DNA of 64,000 nucleotides from Mucilaginibacter paludis DSM 18603 (GCF_000166195.2 NZ_CM001403.1:8048877-8112876); one strand, 5' to 3'; shown: positions 1 to 9,383, numbered from the stretch's first letter. Notes: generated from the sequence alone by a model not told the origin. Made by a program: numbers and translations.

Positions 1-1
1 T

Positions 2-1303
2 AATAATTTAAATGCACGGTCCGCTGCCGGGCGCCCCGTTCGTCCAGGTAACGGCACCCCGGAGATGGATCAGGACAGCTTGATTGATGATCCACTGTTT
101 AACCAGGTTGTGAACGCAAGCGGAGAAATTCAAGTAGAAAACACTGTTTATAAAATTACACCAAACGGAACATTTGCTACAGTACCATCTGCGGTTGCAC
201 AGTTAAACGCCATGCTTGATGCCGGAGGCATGTTACTCCCACAATTCCGAAGCTCTCTACAAACGGTTGATCAGGATGCTGGGAATTATAAAGTCAATGA
301 TGATATTTATCTAACTGACACATATGGCGTTATCAGGACAAATCGAACATTAAGCGGAATTACTTACAATAGCACCGGAGCGGCTGTTGTAGTTAACAGC
401 GCCAGGCCATGTTATCCACAGGTCCCCGGCTCGTGCAACGTTCCGACGCCAACCCCAGTAAATAGCAATGACCCTTTTTCCAGTATGGACATTTATCCAT
501 TCGAATCGAAAAAAGGCTTTTGGGGTGCCTTATTGGAAAATATCTTCGGCGACCCTCATTACAACTACTATCGAAACAGTTCCGACCGGAGGCTTAAAGT
601 CAATTTTTCGTCTAAAAACTGGCTTGTATACGCGTCCCTGGGTGTAAGGGCGGTTATTCAGAAAAAAAACACCTTTTTATTCTTTAACGTATGGGGGCCT
701 GTAGACAATAAAGACGAAATGCGGTTGGGTTGGACACCTTTGGTATTTAAGCTCGACATCCCTGCATTTACAATGCCCGGGACGACTCCACCACAAGACC
801 CTTTTACAGTTGCGGGTAAAATGCTTGCGCATTCTATAAAAATCAATTTGGGTGGCGAATACACGACACTGAGGGTGAGCGATGTATTGGATGCAAATAC
901 CGCATTTCCATTCCTGCCAGCTGGTTATGGAACGAAATTAAATGACCTTAGCTTCGATGTAAACGCATTTTTAAACCAACAGAAAAACAGCGAGATTGAT
1001 AATCTCTTTAAAATAATCAAAAAGCAAATTGGTTATACCGCTGCTCCAACAAAACTGGCTTTTATCAATAATGACAAGATCATGATTGACGGAGATGTTC
1101 AGGTACACAACAGTTCTGCCGGAAATGGCGTTATGTCAAAAACGTTTACCTTTAACACTGCTATAGTAGGATTTTCTTCGACCGGATCGAATAAAGTATT
1201 CATCTTTAAACCAGCTAAAAAGATTGAATTAGTTAGCGGCGGTGTCTATGCCGTTGGTAAATTAAACGGCGAGTGGAAAGGTATTGCTGTAAAAAAGGAA
1301 TAA
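2..1303 (+). CDS. Hypothetical protein, 5' end outside the window
   Basis: The reading frame is open from base 2 without a stop, so the ATG at 65 is probably internal and the gene begins upstream of the window. I recognise no family. The visible ~434 residues contain no signal peptide, no long hydrophobic stretch and no catalytic motif. The first visible residues are rich in Gly, Pro and Arg and resemble a flexible linker, so the part seen may be the C-terminal portion of a larger multidomain protein. The next gene starts 38 bases downstream on the same strand and encodes an exported protein, so the two may be cotranscribed. Function is unknown; that it is a real gene rests on length and normal amino-acid composition. 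Confidence 0.75.
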   Translation, partial: NNLNARSAAGRPVRPGNGTPEMDQDSLIDDPLFNQVVNASGEIQVENTVYKITPNGTFATVPSAVAQLNAMLDAGGMLLPQFRSSLQTVDQDAGNYKVNDDIYLTDTYGVIRTNRTLSGITYNSTGAAVVVNSARPCYPQVPGSCNVPTPTPVNSNDPFSSMDIYPFESKKGFWGALLENIFGDPHYNYYRNSSDRRLKVNFSSKNWLVYASLGVRAVIQKKNTFLFFNVWGPVDNKDEMRLGWTPLVFKLDIPAFTMPGTTPPQDPFTVAGKMLAHSIKINLGGEYTTLRVSDVLDANTAFPFLPAGYGTKLNDLSFDVNAFLNQQKNSEIDNLFKIIKKQIGYTAAPTKLAFINNDKIMIDGDVQVHNSSAGNGVMSKTFTFNTAIVGFSSTGSNKVFIFKPAKKIELVSGGVYAVGKLNGEWKGIAVKKE

Positions 1304-1341
1304 CATTATACCGCTCCTTAATGTAATTGACCCTATATCAC

Positions 1342-1902
1342 ATGAAAAAAAAATTATTATTATTTTGCATCCCTTTTTTAATTTCAACAGGCTTGTTCGC
1401 CCAGGATACCACATCTTATTTAAAAGCGAAACAGCTTAAAATTAATGCTGAAGTGATCGGGGGATCGTTCAGCTATGAAGCCAAAGTCAGTCAGACTAAT
1501 ACCTTGTATTTTGAAGCAGGCGCACAATATGGCATTTCATACCGTTATTCCAGTGATTTCGGAAACGATTACCGCTACGCCTTTTCCCCACTCATATCAA
1601 TAGAAGGACGGCACTATTATCATTTCAAAGAAAGAATTGCCAAACATAAGGACATTAATCATAATGCCTCAAATTTTTGGTTCCTGCGTACAGGCTATAC
1701 ATTTAAACCCCTTAGTCAATCTGCGGGTTATACATTTAGTGATGCCCTTTCGGTAATGCCAGGATGGGGCATACAGCGTAATTTAGGTACGCATTTCAGT
1801 ATGGAAGTCCAGCTTGGTGTCCCAGTTAACTATTACCCAGCAGAAAATTCTTGGTATGTTGGGCCTGGCGGTGGATTCAAAATCGGGTATGTATTTAAAT
1901 AA
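1342..1902 (+). CDS. Exported beta-barrel-like protein
   Basis: This encodes about 186 residues starting with a lysine-rich signal peptide (MKKKLLLF, then a hydrophobic core ending LFAQ). I chose the ATG at 1342 over an upstream TTG at 1327 because it puts the signal peptide at the N-terminus. The mature part alternates Gly/Tyr/Phe-rich strands and ends with a strand finishing in phenylalanine-lysine (GYVFK), which is typical of small outer-membrane barrels of Bacteroidota. No enzyme motif is visible. It lies between an unknown protein and another exported barrel-like protein, so an envelope role is inferred. The specific family is not recognised. Confidence 0.7.
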   Translation: MKKKLLLFCIPFLISTGLFAQDTTSYLKAKQLKINAEVIGGSFSYEAKVSQTNTLYFEAGAQYGISYRYSSDFGNDYRYAFSPLISIEGRHYYHFKERIAKHKDINHNASNFWFLRTGYTFKPLSQSAGYTFSDALSVMPGWGIQRNLGTHFSMEVQLGVPVNYYPAENSWYVGPGGGFKIGYVFK

Positions 1903-1984
1903 ACCCGGTATGATTTCCCTATGTTCTTAGGACTAATCAACAAAGCACCGTACTAAAAATATGATATAAAGGACGAACTTGAAT

Positions 1985-2659
1985 ATGCGTATTACCCTGC
2001 TTAGTTTTCTCTTCTTATTCAATATTACCCTTCATCAAGCCGCTGTTGCCCAGAATAATGGGTTTACCATCGGGTTGTCTACGATGTGGCCATACTATGG
2101 ACTCTCCCAAAAAGACGACGGCTCAGCTACGCTTTCAACAGCTATCGACCTGGGGTACAGAACCTATATATTAAAAAATGCACATTTAAGTACCGGTTTC
2201 AGCGGTTTTTTTGAACTTTACGACTGCCCATTTACTTTAGCAGGGTCAAAAGACCCTAAAGATGCCTTAAAACCGCTTAAGAGTCTATATGGTACAACTG
2301 TCTTTACCGGCATAGGGATCACCCCGTCATGGTGCTTTAACCCGGACGGAGATTGGACATTTTCAGTGGCTGTTAAACTTAAAGCAGGTAATTATTACGG
2401 CTTGGGAATCGTTCAAGGGCAGGATGCTGCGGGCAATACCATTAACTATGATAAGCAAAGCGCAAATGCCGGGTTAGGTATGGCCTGGTCGCCCCGACTT
2501 GTACTCGAGCGTGATATAGACTCGCAAAGCATAGGTTTATTGATCGGTTGGGACAGTACAGACTTTGGCAAAGGTGTCAGAAGCTTACGCTCTACTTACT
2601 ACCCTAACCAGACTTATAGTTCATCGGCAATCGTCTTAGGGGTTATTGTTGTGTTATGA
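1985..2659 (+). CDS. Exported outer-membrane-like protein
   Basis: This encodes about 224 residues with an N-terminal signal peptide (MRITLLSF followed by a hydrophobic core, cleavage after a VAQ motif). The ATG at 1985 is preferred to a TTG at 1979. The body is rich in Gly, Tyr and Trp with alternating polar and hydrophobic residues, consistent with a small beta-barrel. Its last ~30 codons and downstream sequence recur, decayed, at 11865-12018 on the far side of the biosynthetic cluster. The stop codon overlaps the ATG of a short following frame. Function unknown. Confidence 0.7.
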   Translation: MRITLLSFLFLFNITLHQAAVAQNNGFTIGLSTMWPYYGLSQKDDGSATLSTAIDLGYRTYILKNAHLSTGFSGFFELYDCPFTLAGSKDPKDALKPLKSLYGTTVFTGIGITPSWCFNPDGDWTFSVAVKLKAGNYYGLGIVQGQDAAGNTINYDKQSANAGLGMAWSPRLVLERDIDSQSIGLLIGWDSTDFGKGVRSLRSTYYPNQTYSSSAIVLGVIVVL

Positions 2660-2723
2660 CGAACGCTTTACTATTTGTAACATTCAAAGCATTTTTTTGG
2701 TTAGCGTATATCTCCATGATTAT
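2568..2723 (+). repeat. Direct repeat, left copy
   Basis: About 155 bases covering the 3' end of the gene at 1985 and its downstream sequence are repeated in the same orientation at 11865-12018. By eye the copies differ at roughly one position in ten and by a net 2-base gap. They bracket the 3.2-11.8 kb cluster. Confidence 0.85.
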
Positions 2724-2790
2724 TAAAAACCCAGATACTGTTGATGAAAACCCCGATTGTCAGCCATGTACGGCACTATGTCCAAAATAA
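2656..2790 (+). CDS. Possible 44-residue membrane peptide with Cys-rich tail
   Basis: A short frame begins at an ATG overlapping the previous stop (ATGA) and runs 44 codons to TAA. The predicted peptide has a hydrophobic N-terminal half and a polar tail with three cysteines and several prolines (CQPCTALCPK at the end). The overlapping start is a usual sign of translational coupling. Against it: the first half of the sequence is shared with the decayed repeat at 11865-12018, where this frame is not kept intact, so it may be chance. No family recognised. Confidence 0.3.
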   Translation: MTNALLFVTFKAFFWLAYISMIIKNPDTVDENPDCQPCTALCPK

Positions 2791-2853
2791 TTTATTCTTA
2801 GTTTCCATTCACATCAACTGCGTTTCTTCTGTTAAAGCTTGTTTCAGTTGACT

Positions 2854-2940
2854 TCAAAAAGAAATTGCCGCTCCAATCCCCAGCCCGTTATAACTATAAT
2901 CACAGCCATTAAACCGGGCTAAAATTCGAAGTGCTTTTCT
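2854..2940 (-). pseudogene. Remnant of an outer-membrane barrel protein C-terminus
   Basis: The rest of the 2.66-3.24 kb gap is AT-rich and has no full gene. On the minus strand a 28-codon stretch ends in a glycine-rich amphipathic strand with a terminal phenylalanine (GIGAAISF then stop), the usual end of a beta-barrel protein. It has no start codon and is preceded in frame by a stop, so it would be a truncated remnant. The evidence is short and could be coincidence. Confidence 0.3.
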
Positions 2941-3236
2941 TTAATCTTGAAGTATTTATCTGGGTTAAATGCAGCCTATATGAACAATATCCCCCCTAGG
3001 ATTTTATAATTTTCTAAGCACGATAGAGTCGACATTGCAATAAATATTATTAACAAATATTTATAAAAATCACAGATTGATTCAAAAATTAATACCATGT
3101 TAATTTTCCCATAACTGGGAAAATTTAAATTTGAAATAACGGATTAGCATTTAACTAGCTATCCCGATTTCAAAGTTTGTGTAGTGGTTTTCTATTTTTC
3201 TAAAATTAATTTTTTGATAAATCTAAAGAGTCAAAT

Positions 3237-4277
3237 ATGTCAGGATATATTCAGTCATCGGAGATACAATTTAATGAAATGCTAACTAAATATTTTGTTA
3301 AGAGTCCATTACAGCTAAATAAAGTAAATGAGTCAGATGCAGAAATCTTCCGGTTGCCAAATTGCGAAACTATTTTAGCTGCAACAACTGACATAATTCA
3401 AGAAGAAATTGAATTTGGAATTTATGATGACCCTTATCTAATTGGTTGGATGGTAGTGACAATTAATATCAGTGACCTGTTAGCCGTTGGCTCTAAACCG
3501 CTTTTTATACTTCTTAATGAGACGTTCCCCTCAAATTCCAGCCAAGAATATATTGACGCTGTACAAAAGGGAATAGCTGAAGCTTGCGATGTCTACGCAG
3601 TCTCCGTTTTAGGGGGAGATACCAATTTTTCTGAAAAGGGAGCATTTGGTGCTACAGCAATTGGTATCATCGCAGATAAACAAAAAATCTTAACCAGGAA
3701 GGGGTGTAATGAAGGCGACTATATTATTGTATCCGGCCCTTTAGGTATAGGGAACTTTCATGCTTTATTAAAGATTACAGGCCAGGCTTGCGATGCTTTT
3801 AAGCCTAAACCGAACTGTAAAAGTGCCAATTTGATTTCCAGGTTTGCATCGAGTTGTATTGATACGAGTGACGGATTTGTAGCCGCGTTGATGACCATTG
3901 CCGAGCTAAATGACATCGGTGCCAATTTGAATACAGATATTATTGAATCGGTTATACCTGACTTTATATTAGAATATTGCATAGTCAGAAAGATTCATCC
4001 GTGGCTCATGTTAGCTGGAATAGTGGGTGAATACGAGCTGTTATTTACAATAAGAAGTAACGACATCGATATATTTTTAAAGGAATCTGAATCGATTTCA
4101 TTTAAACCCCAAATTATAGGTAGAGTAAAAAAAGAAAATACAATTAGTATAAAATCCGGAAACAATGATTTTAACATTGACTGTGAAAAAATCAAAACCT
4201 TACATAGGAATTTGATTCACACGGGCTTCGATTTATATGTAAATGAACTTGCCCGAATTTTTGAATGTTTAAACTAA
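3237..4277 (+). CDS. ThiL/AIR-synthase-related kinase-like protein
   Basis: This is a 346-residue protein of the PurM/ThiL/HypE ATP-binding superfamily. Visible family motifs in order are TTD, NISDLLAVG with KPL (the NLSDLAAMGA region of thiamine-monophosphate kinase), GGDTN (GGDTT in ThiL), a DTSDG region and GEYELLFT (GGEDYELLFT in ThiL). The N-terminal metal-binding GDDAA motif is degraded to ESDAE. A true ThiL would fit a thiamine operon, but this gene opens a cluster with an oxoamine synthase, carbamoyltransferase and lipid kinase, so I infer phosphorylation of a pathway intermediate rather than of thiamine phosphate. The next gene follows after 25 bases. Confidence 0.8.
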   Translation: MSGYIQSSEIQFNEMLTKYFVKSPLQLNKVNESDAEIFRLPNCETILAATTDIIQEEIEFGIYDDPYLIGWMVVTINISDLLAVGSKPLFILLNETFPSNSSQEYIDAVQKGIAEACDVYAVSVLGGDTNFSEKGAFGATAIGIIADKQKILTRKGCNEGDYIIVSGPLGIGNFHALLKITGQACDAFKPKPNCKSANLISRFASSCIDTSDGFVAALMTIAELNDIGANLNTDIIESVIPDFILEYCIVRKIHPWLMLAGIVGEYELLFTIRSNDIDIFLKESESISFKPQIIGRVKKENTISIKSGNNDFNIDCEKIKTLHRNLIHTGFDLYVNELARIFECLN

Positions 4278-4302
4278 ATAGACCTACTTATCACACTTCC
4301 TT

Positions 4303-5592
4303 ATGGAAAAACAAAGAGAATTGGAGGATATCAATAATAGATATTCAGGAGGGGAAAATCTTGATTTAAAAGATATCCTACTTAAAAACAGGCGCTTATC
4401 ATATACTGAGAAGCTGGATTATTTTTCAGGTTTTTTAAAAATGCTTGATTCCGTGCAAGGAAATCAATATCGAAGAATGATAATATCTCCGGCAGGAACT
4501 GAAGTAGAAGTAATTGACAAATATGATAATACGATAAGGAAGATGATTATGTTCGGCTCAAATAATTATTTAGGGCTGGCAAATCATCCTCTTGTAGTTG
4601 AAAAAGTAAAAAAAGCAATTAATAAATACGGCATTGGTATTGGAGGTCCTCCATTATTAAATGGCTATACTCAATTACATGCTGAATTGGAGAACAAACT
4701 AGCCGTTTTGAAAAAGAAAGAAAGTGTAATGCTTTTCTCTTCAGGATACAACGCAAACGTCGGCTTAGTGAGCGGTTTATGCTCCGATAAAAACGATGCC
4801 TTCATTTATGACGAATACAGCCATGCGTCTCTTTACGATGGAATCAAACTGGCCCAAGTGCCCAGTTATGCTTTTAAGCATAATAATACTGTTGATCTTG
4901 AGACTATTCTGCGTAAAACATCTGATCGTCTAAACCAATTTGTTGCGGTTGAAGGCGTTTATTCTATGGATGGAGATATGTGCCCACTTGATGAAATTGT
5001 TAAAATAGCCCGACGATATAATGCTATTACAATTTTAGATGATGCACATGCCACTTTAGTTTTAGGTGATGGGGGCTCTGGTTCAGCCGGTATGTTTGAA
5101 ACAGCATCTTGTGTTGATATCACAATGGGGACTTTTAGCAAAGCTTTTGCAGTAACAGGCGGCTTTGTTGCCGGATCAAAGGATTTGGTGGAATATCTGA
5201 GGTATTTTGCCAGATCTTACATGTTCTCCGCTTCTTTATCTATTCCCGTTGTAGCAACGGTTTTAGCTTGTTTGGAAGTAATAGAAGCCCAGCCAGACTT
5301 GCGTATCAGGTTAATAGAGAATGTCGGTTATGCAAAAGAAAAACTCAGAAAATTCGGCCTTGTAACCGACCCCAAGGCGGCCATAATTGCATTGCGTGTT
5401 CCTGCTAACATGGACATTCGAAAAGCTGCACATATTTTTCATAAAAATGGAATATTCATTAACTCAATTGAATACCCTGCGGTTCCAAAACATGAACAGC
5501 GTTTTAGGATAAGCCTAATGGCAACTCATACCTATAAGCAAATTGATCGGCTTGTAGAAGTAGTAGAACAGGTTTGGCAGCAAGAACAATAA
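4303..5592 (+). CDS. Alpha-oxoamine synthase (AONS/serine palmitoyltransferase-like)
   Basis: This 429-residue PLP enzyme belongs to the alpha-oxoamine synthase family, which condenses an amino acid with an acyl thioester and releases CO2 to give an alpha-amino ketone. The signature parts are SNNYLGL near residue 87, the DDAHA motif near 246-250, and GTFSKAF with the PLP lysine at about 280, followed by TGG. It has an N-terminal extension of about 50 residues before the fold. No bio genes are nearby. Its neighbours are lipid-type enzymes, so a sphingoid-like long-chain amino ketone is a more likely product than a biotin precursor; this is inference. It is clearly more distant from the two other oxoamine synthases in the window than those are from each other. 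Confidence 0.88.
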   Translation: MEKQRELEDINNRYSGGENLDLKDILLKNRRLSYTEKLDYFSGFLKMLDSVQGNQYRRMIISPAGTEVEVIDKYDNTIRKMIMFGSNNYLGLANHPLVVEKVKKAINKYGIGIGGPPLLNGYTQLHAELENKLAVLKKKESVMLFSSGYNANVGLVSGLCSDKNDAFIYDEYSHASLYDGIKLAQVPSYAFKHNNTVDLETILRKTSDRLNQFVAVEGVYSMDGDMCPLDEIVKIARRYNAITILDDAHATLVLGDGGSGSAGMFETASCVDITMGTFSKAFAVTGGFVAGSKDLVEYLRYFARSYMFSASLSIPVVATVLACLEVIEAQPDLRIRLIENVGYAKEKLRKFGLVTDPKAAIIALRVPANMDIRKAAHIFHKNGIFINSIEYPAVPKHEQRFRISLMATHTYKQIDRLVEVVEQVWQQEQ

Positions 5593-5602
5593 ATTGAGAA
5601 TC

Positions 5603-6607
5603 ATGTATATATTAATAATATTGATTATTGTCGTCCTTTTTATTTTATCACATCAAGCGCCCTTTGGTTTGATTGATTTATTACCCTTTATCAAACCAAG
5701 AAGGAATTTCTCTGTCAACCCTATTTCTAAAATTGATTATAGTAACCAAACAAGTTGGTTTATCAATCAAATGCCACTGTGTGATGATGCCGTTGAATTT
5801 AATGTTGATATATTTTATTTACATAGGACTACATACCTTCAAAAAACAAGTTGGAATGCTACAATCAGGAATAAACTATTGAATTTTATCACTTGGCGAT
5901 ACGCTGTAAAATCTCAAGCCTCCATTTTTAACGGCCTTGGAAGAGTCTTTGCCCCTAAGTACAGGCAGGCGACACTGTACTCTTTTTATGACGACAGTGG
6001 AAATGGGCAACAAGCATTAGACTTGGCCTATTCAGACATCAAAGATGCGTTTGAATATTATTTAACCCATCATCAAAATGGACGAGACATCATTCTGGTT
6101 GGACATAGTCAAGGTACAGCACTCTTGATTAGATTAATTAAAGAGTATTTTGACAATAATGTTCCTTTGCTGAAAAATTTGGTTTGTGCCTACTTGGTAG
6201 GAATGCCGGTTCCAATTAATGCCTTTGCAAATATTCCACCTTCGAATGAAGCGACTGATTTTAGTTGCTTTATCAGTTGGAGTACTTTCGGGGACGGGGG
6301 ATGTCCCAGATATTTTAAAAGTGAATACCTAAATAGCTTTTGCGTTAGTCCTCTGACGTGGAAGTCCGAAAATGTCACTAATACTGACAAGTATCAAGGA
6401 GGTAAGACATATTATCTAAACCTAAAAAGAGTTTCCAATCTAAAAGCATACGTAAACAACGGTTTTTTAAATATTTCCTATCCAGGGTTCGGATACCCTT
6501 TTCTAAAAGTAAAGGATTATGTTTTAGTCGACTTCCATCTTTTTTTCTTCAATATTCGAATGAATGTTAAAGAGCGTATTATAAACTTTTATAAAAATAA
6601 ACCATGA
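5603..6607 (+). CDS. DUF3089-type alpha/beta hydrolase, membrane-anchored
   Basis: About 334 residues. An N-terminal hydrophobic segment (YILIILIIVVLF) is an uncleaved anchor or signal. The nucleophile elbow VGHSQG lies near residue 169 and matches the GxSxG motif of esterases and lipases; the overall pattern matches DUF3089. I prefer the ATG at 5603 to a TTG at 5594. The stop overlaps the ATG of the carbamoyltransferase by 4 bases, pointing to one operon. In this setting it could cleave or transfer an acyl group on the lipid product. The substrate cannot be read from sequence. Confidence 0.75.
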   Translation: MYILIILIIVVLFILSHQAPFGLIDLLPFIKPRRNFSVNPISKIDYSNQTSWFINQMPLCDDAVEFNVDIFYLHRTTYLQKTSWNATIRNKLLNFITWRYAVKSQASIFNGLGRVFAPKYRQATLYSFYDDSGNGQQALDLAYSDIKDAFEYYLTHHQNGRDIILVGHSQGTALLIRLIKEYFDNNVPLLKNLVCAYLVGMPVPINAFANIPPSNEATDFSCFISWSTFGDGGCPRYFKSEYLNSFCVSPLTWKSENVTNTDKYQGGKTYYLNLKRVSNLKAYVNNGFLNISYPGFGYPFLKVKDYVLVDFHLFFFNIRMNVKERIINFYKNKP

Positions 6608-8367
6608 AAGATAAGTATTACATTGGGTTAGCGTCAACTTTCCATGATCCGGCGATAGCAATTCTGGATAGAGACGGCACAGTTATTTTTGCAGAGAGTA
6701 CTGAACGATATTTGCAAAATAAAAGAGCAATGGGATCGCCTGCTGATACCGAAATTTGGATCGAAAATCAAATTAGAAATTATTGTCCAAATGCTGCAGA
6801 AGCGGAATTTCACATATCGACCACGTGGAGCCAAAATTATGTTAATTCGTTAAAGCTATTCTATAATTTAGGCTTCTATAATTTCTCCCCTACAGCGATT
6901 ATTAGAAAAACAATTCATACAGCATACAAATCTATGTTGCCCAACGAAAATCTGGTTTGGTTCCTCAATAAACAGTTCGCCAGCAATATTCAAACAGGAG
7001 CTAATTTGGAAAGAACATTAAGATGGAGTTTTAACAATAATTCTATTAAACGTTACAGGTTTAATCACCACGAAACCCACGCTGCGTATTCGGCATTTTC
7101 GTCCACGTTCGATAATGCCACTTGCCTGGTTGTTGATGGAATTGGAGAGAAGGGTTCAGTTTCGTATTTTAAATACGCTGATAACCAATTAGAGCTCAAA
7201 GGTCATCATAAAGGCTCGGAAAGCTTAGGTTTTTTTTATACGTTAATTACTTTATTGTGCGAATTTAATCCCATAGCCGGTGAAGAGTGGAAGGTGATGG
7301 GCTTAGCACCGTACGGTAAAAAAGATGACACTTATTATAAATTGCTAAACTCCCTTATCAGTATAAAAGACTGCAATGTTAAATTTAAAAACAATCCCAA
7401 TTTAATTTTAAAAGTAATAGGAGTAATAAACGAGGACTTAAACGGCTCAAAAGAATCTGTTTTTGCGAAAAAAGCAAATTTGGCCTATACAGGACAGCTA
7501 TTATTTTCAGAATATATGATTGAGTTACTTAATAATCTGTATAAAAAGGGATATAGTGAAAATCTTGCGCTTAGCGGCGGCTGTGCATTGAATTCCGCAT
7601 TCAATGGTAAAATAATCTGCGAAACAAATTTTAAGGAATTATATATACCCTCTGCTCCTGGAGACGACGGTACAGCTATCGGAGCTGCTTATTTATCGTT
7701 GAAACGAGATAGACCTGATATGAAAATGGTTAGAACTAATAAACTATCTCCCTATTTGGGTAACCAGATTAACGATCAGGAGGTAGAAAACTACATAAAG
7801 TTTTCTGGTAACAAGCGAGTAGAAAAATATCCAGGTATGGTACATATGGTGACGGCAAAATTGCTAGCCCAGGGCAAACTTATTGGTTGGTCGCAGGGCA
7901 GAGCAGAATTTGGGCCTAGAGCATTAGGTAATCGCTCTATACTGGCCGACCCCAGGAAGGTGGACATGAAAGACGTTATAAACTCCCGCATAAAATTTCG
8001 TGAAGAATTTCGTCCTTTCGCTCCATCGATATTAGCGGAGTATGGTAATAATTATTTTGAAGATTACCAGGATAGCCCCTATATGGAGCGGACTTTGAAA
8101 TTTAAAGATGAAGTATTGTCAAAAATCCCTGCTGTTGTCCATGTTGACCAGACAGGTCGATTACAATCTGTAAGTAAGGACCTAAATCCTACGTTCCATG
8201 CTTTAATTGATTGTTTTAATCAATTAACCGGAGTTCCAATTATTTTAAATACCAGTTTTAACGTGATGGGAAAACCGATTATTAATTCTTTCCAAGATGC
8301 CTTGAATGTGTTTTATAATTCAGGATTAGATGTATTGGTGATTAATGATTATGTAATATCAAAATAA
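6604..8367 (+). CDS. NodU/CmcH-family O-carbamoyltransferase
   Basis: A 587-residue protein of usual family length. The N-terminal Kae1-like ATPase half has NHHETHAAYSAF at about residues 154-165, supplying the metal-binding histidines, a VVDGIGE segment and a SGGCALN motif. The C-terminal half has GRAEFGPRALGNRS and a FRPFAP segment, both hallmarks of NodU, CmcH and TobZ. These enzymes transfer carbamoyl from carbamoyl phosphate via carbamoyl-AMP to a hydroxyl. All key motifs are intact. Its start overlaps the preceding stop, so it is translationally coupled. It predicts that the cluster product carries an O-carbamoyl group. Confidence 0.92.
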   Translation: MKDKYYIGLASTFHDPAIAILDRDGTVIFAESTERYLQNKRAMGSPADTEIWIENQIRNYCPNAAEAEFHISTTWSQNYVNSLKLFYNLGFYNFSPTAIIRKTIHTAYKSMLPNENLVWFLNKQFASNIQTGANLERTLRWSFNNNSIKRYRFNHHETHAAYSAFSSTFDNATCLVVDGIGEKGSVSYFKYADNQLELKGHHKGSESLGFFYTLITLLCEFNPIAGEEWKVMGLAPYGKKDDTYYKLLNSLISIKDCNVKFKNNPNLILKVIGVINEDLNGSKESVFAKKANLAYTGQLLFSEYMIELLNNLYKKGYSENLALSGGCALNSAFNGKIICETNFKELYIPSAPGDDGTAIGAAYLSLKRDRPDMKMVRTNKLSPYLGNQINDQEVENYIKFSGNKRVEKYPGMVHMVTAKLLAQGKLIGWSQGRAEFGPRALGNRSILADPRKVDMKDVINSRIKFREEFRPFAPSILAEYGNNYFEDYQDSPYMERTLKFKDEVLSKIPAVVHVDQTGRLQSVSKDLNPTFHALIDCFNQLTGVPIILNTSFNVMGKPIINSFQDALNVFYNSGLDVLVINDYVISK

Positions 8368-8370
8368 GCT

Positions 8371-9378
8371 ATGGCGACAATAAATCAACCAAAACATATC
8401 GGACAAAACTATCGCTCATTAAGCACAGGCTTTTTGAAATCATATTTAATCCATATGCGCCCATATTTGCTATTTATATCCGGCATTGCAGGGATGGCAG
8501 GCTTAGCTATTTCACCAGGGCATCTTTCTGTAATAAGTTATATTTTTTGTTCATTCGCTTTTTTTTGCGGATATGGGTTTGGACAAGCATTGACAGATTG
8601 TTTTCAGATTGATACAGATACCATTTCTTCGCCTTACAGACCTCTTGTGAAGGGTTTAATTACGGTAAAGCAAACTTTAATAACAAGTATTCTTGGCCTG
8701 TTGACTATTGGAGGGATATTAACCTTACACAATTACCATAATTTGCTTCTAATTACTGCCTCGGGCTTAGGTTTACTTTCCTATACATATTTTAAAAAAA
8801 CTTTTTGGTGGTCTGGCCCTATTTGGAATTCATGGATAGTAATGCTACTTCCCGTAATTGGCTATCTATGCTCAAACCCCAATTTGGGCTTTAGCGCCAT
8901 TTGGGTTAATAAACCACTTTTGATACTTTGTGTGTTGACTTTTTTCTCTTATTTCAATTTTGTCATTATCGGTTATTTAAAAGACATATCCGCAGACAGG
9001 GAAACTGGATACCTGACCTTTCCTGTAGCTTATGGATGGAATAATAGTCTGCTTGTCGGAATTGTTAATGCCATTATCAGTTCTATTGCCACTTATTTTT
9101 TAATAACCACCCATATTTTGAAATGGCCGTCTTTGCTAATAGCTGTAATAGCCTCGGTCATAGCTTTCGGAGGAATAATACAAGGCTTGTTAATCAAAGA
9201 GAAGGTCGAAAAAAACTCAGCTATAGCCATAGGTTCAACCGTACGTAGTTTTATTCTATGGCATATCAGTGTTGTTGTCGCTTTCCAACCAGATCAATTA
9301 TTTCTGTTAGGAGGAATAGGGTTTTACCTCTTATTTGAATTGGTTATGTATGCCCGTCCCCAAAAAGAACAAATTTAA
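8371..9378 (+). CDS. UbiA-family membrane prenyltransferase
   Basis: This 335-residue protein has about eight to nine hydrophobic helices. The first Asp-rich region (TDCFQIDTD near residues 75-83, followed by SPYRPLVKG) aligns with NDxxDxxxD of digeranylgeranylglyceryl phosphate and chlorophyll synthases, but with Thr for Asn and Gln for the second Asp. The second motif KDISADRETG near 204-213, followed by TFPVAYG, is well preserved. UbiA enzymes attach a polyprenyl chain to an aromatic or polar acceptor in the membrane. Four bases separate it from the carbamoyltransferase. Prenyl donor and acceptor are unknown. Confidence 0.85.
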   Translation: MATINQPKHIGQNYRSLSTGFLKSYLIHMRPYLLFISGIAGMAGLAISPGHLSVISYIFCSFAFFCGYGFGQALTDCFQIDTDTISSPYRPLVKGLITVKQTLITSILGLLTIGGILTLHNYHNLLLITASGLGLLSYTYFKKTFWWSGPIWNSWIVMLLPVIGYLCSNPNLGFSAIWVNKPLLILCVLTFFSYFNFVIIGYLKDISADRETGYLTFPVAYGWNNSLLVGIVNAIISSIATYFLITTHILKWPSLLIAVIASVIAFGGIIQGLLIKEKVEKNSAIAIGSTVRSFILWHISVVVAFQPDQLFLLGGIGFYLLFELVMYARPQKEQI

Positions 9379-9383
9379 CGATC

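Noticed and set aside
4303..5592. BioF (biotin synthesis) assignment for the oxoamine synthases
   Set aside because: No other bio genes lie near any of the three copies, and their neighbours are lipid, regulatory or mobile-element genes.
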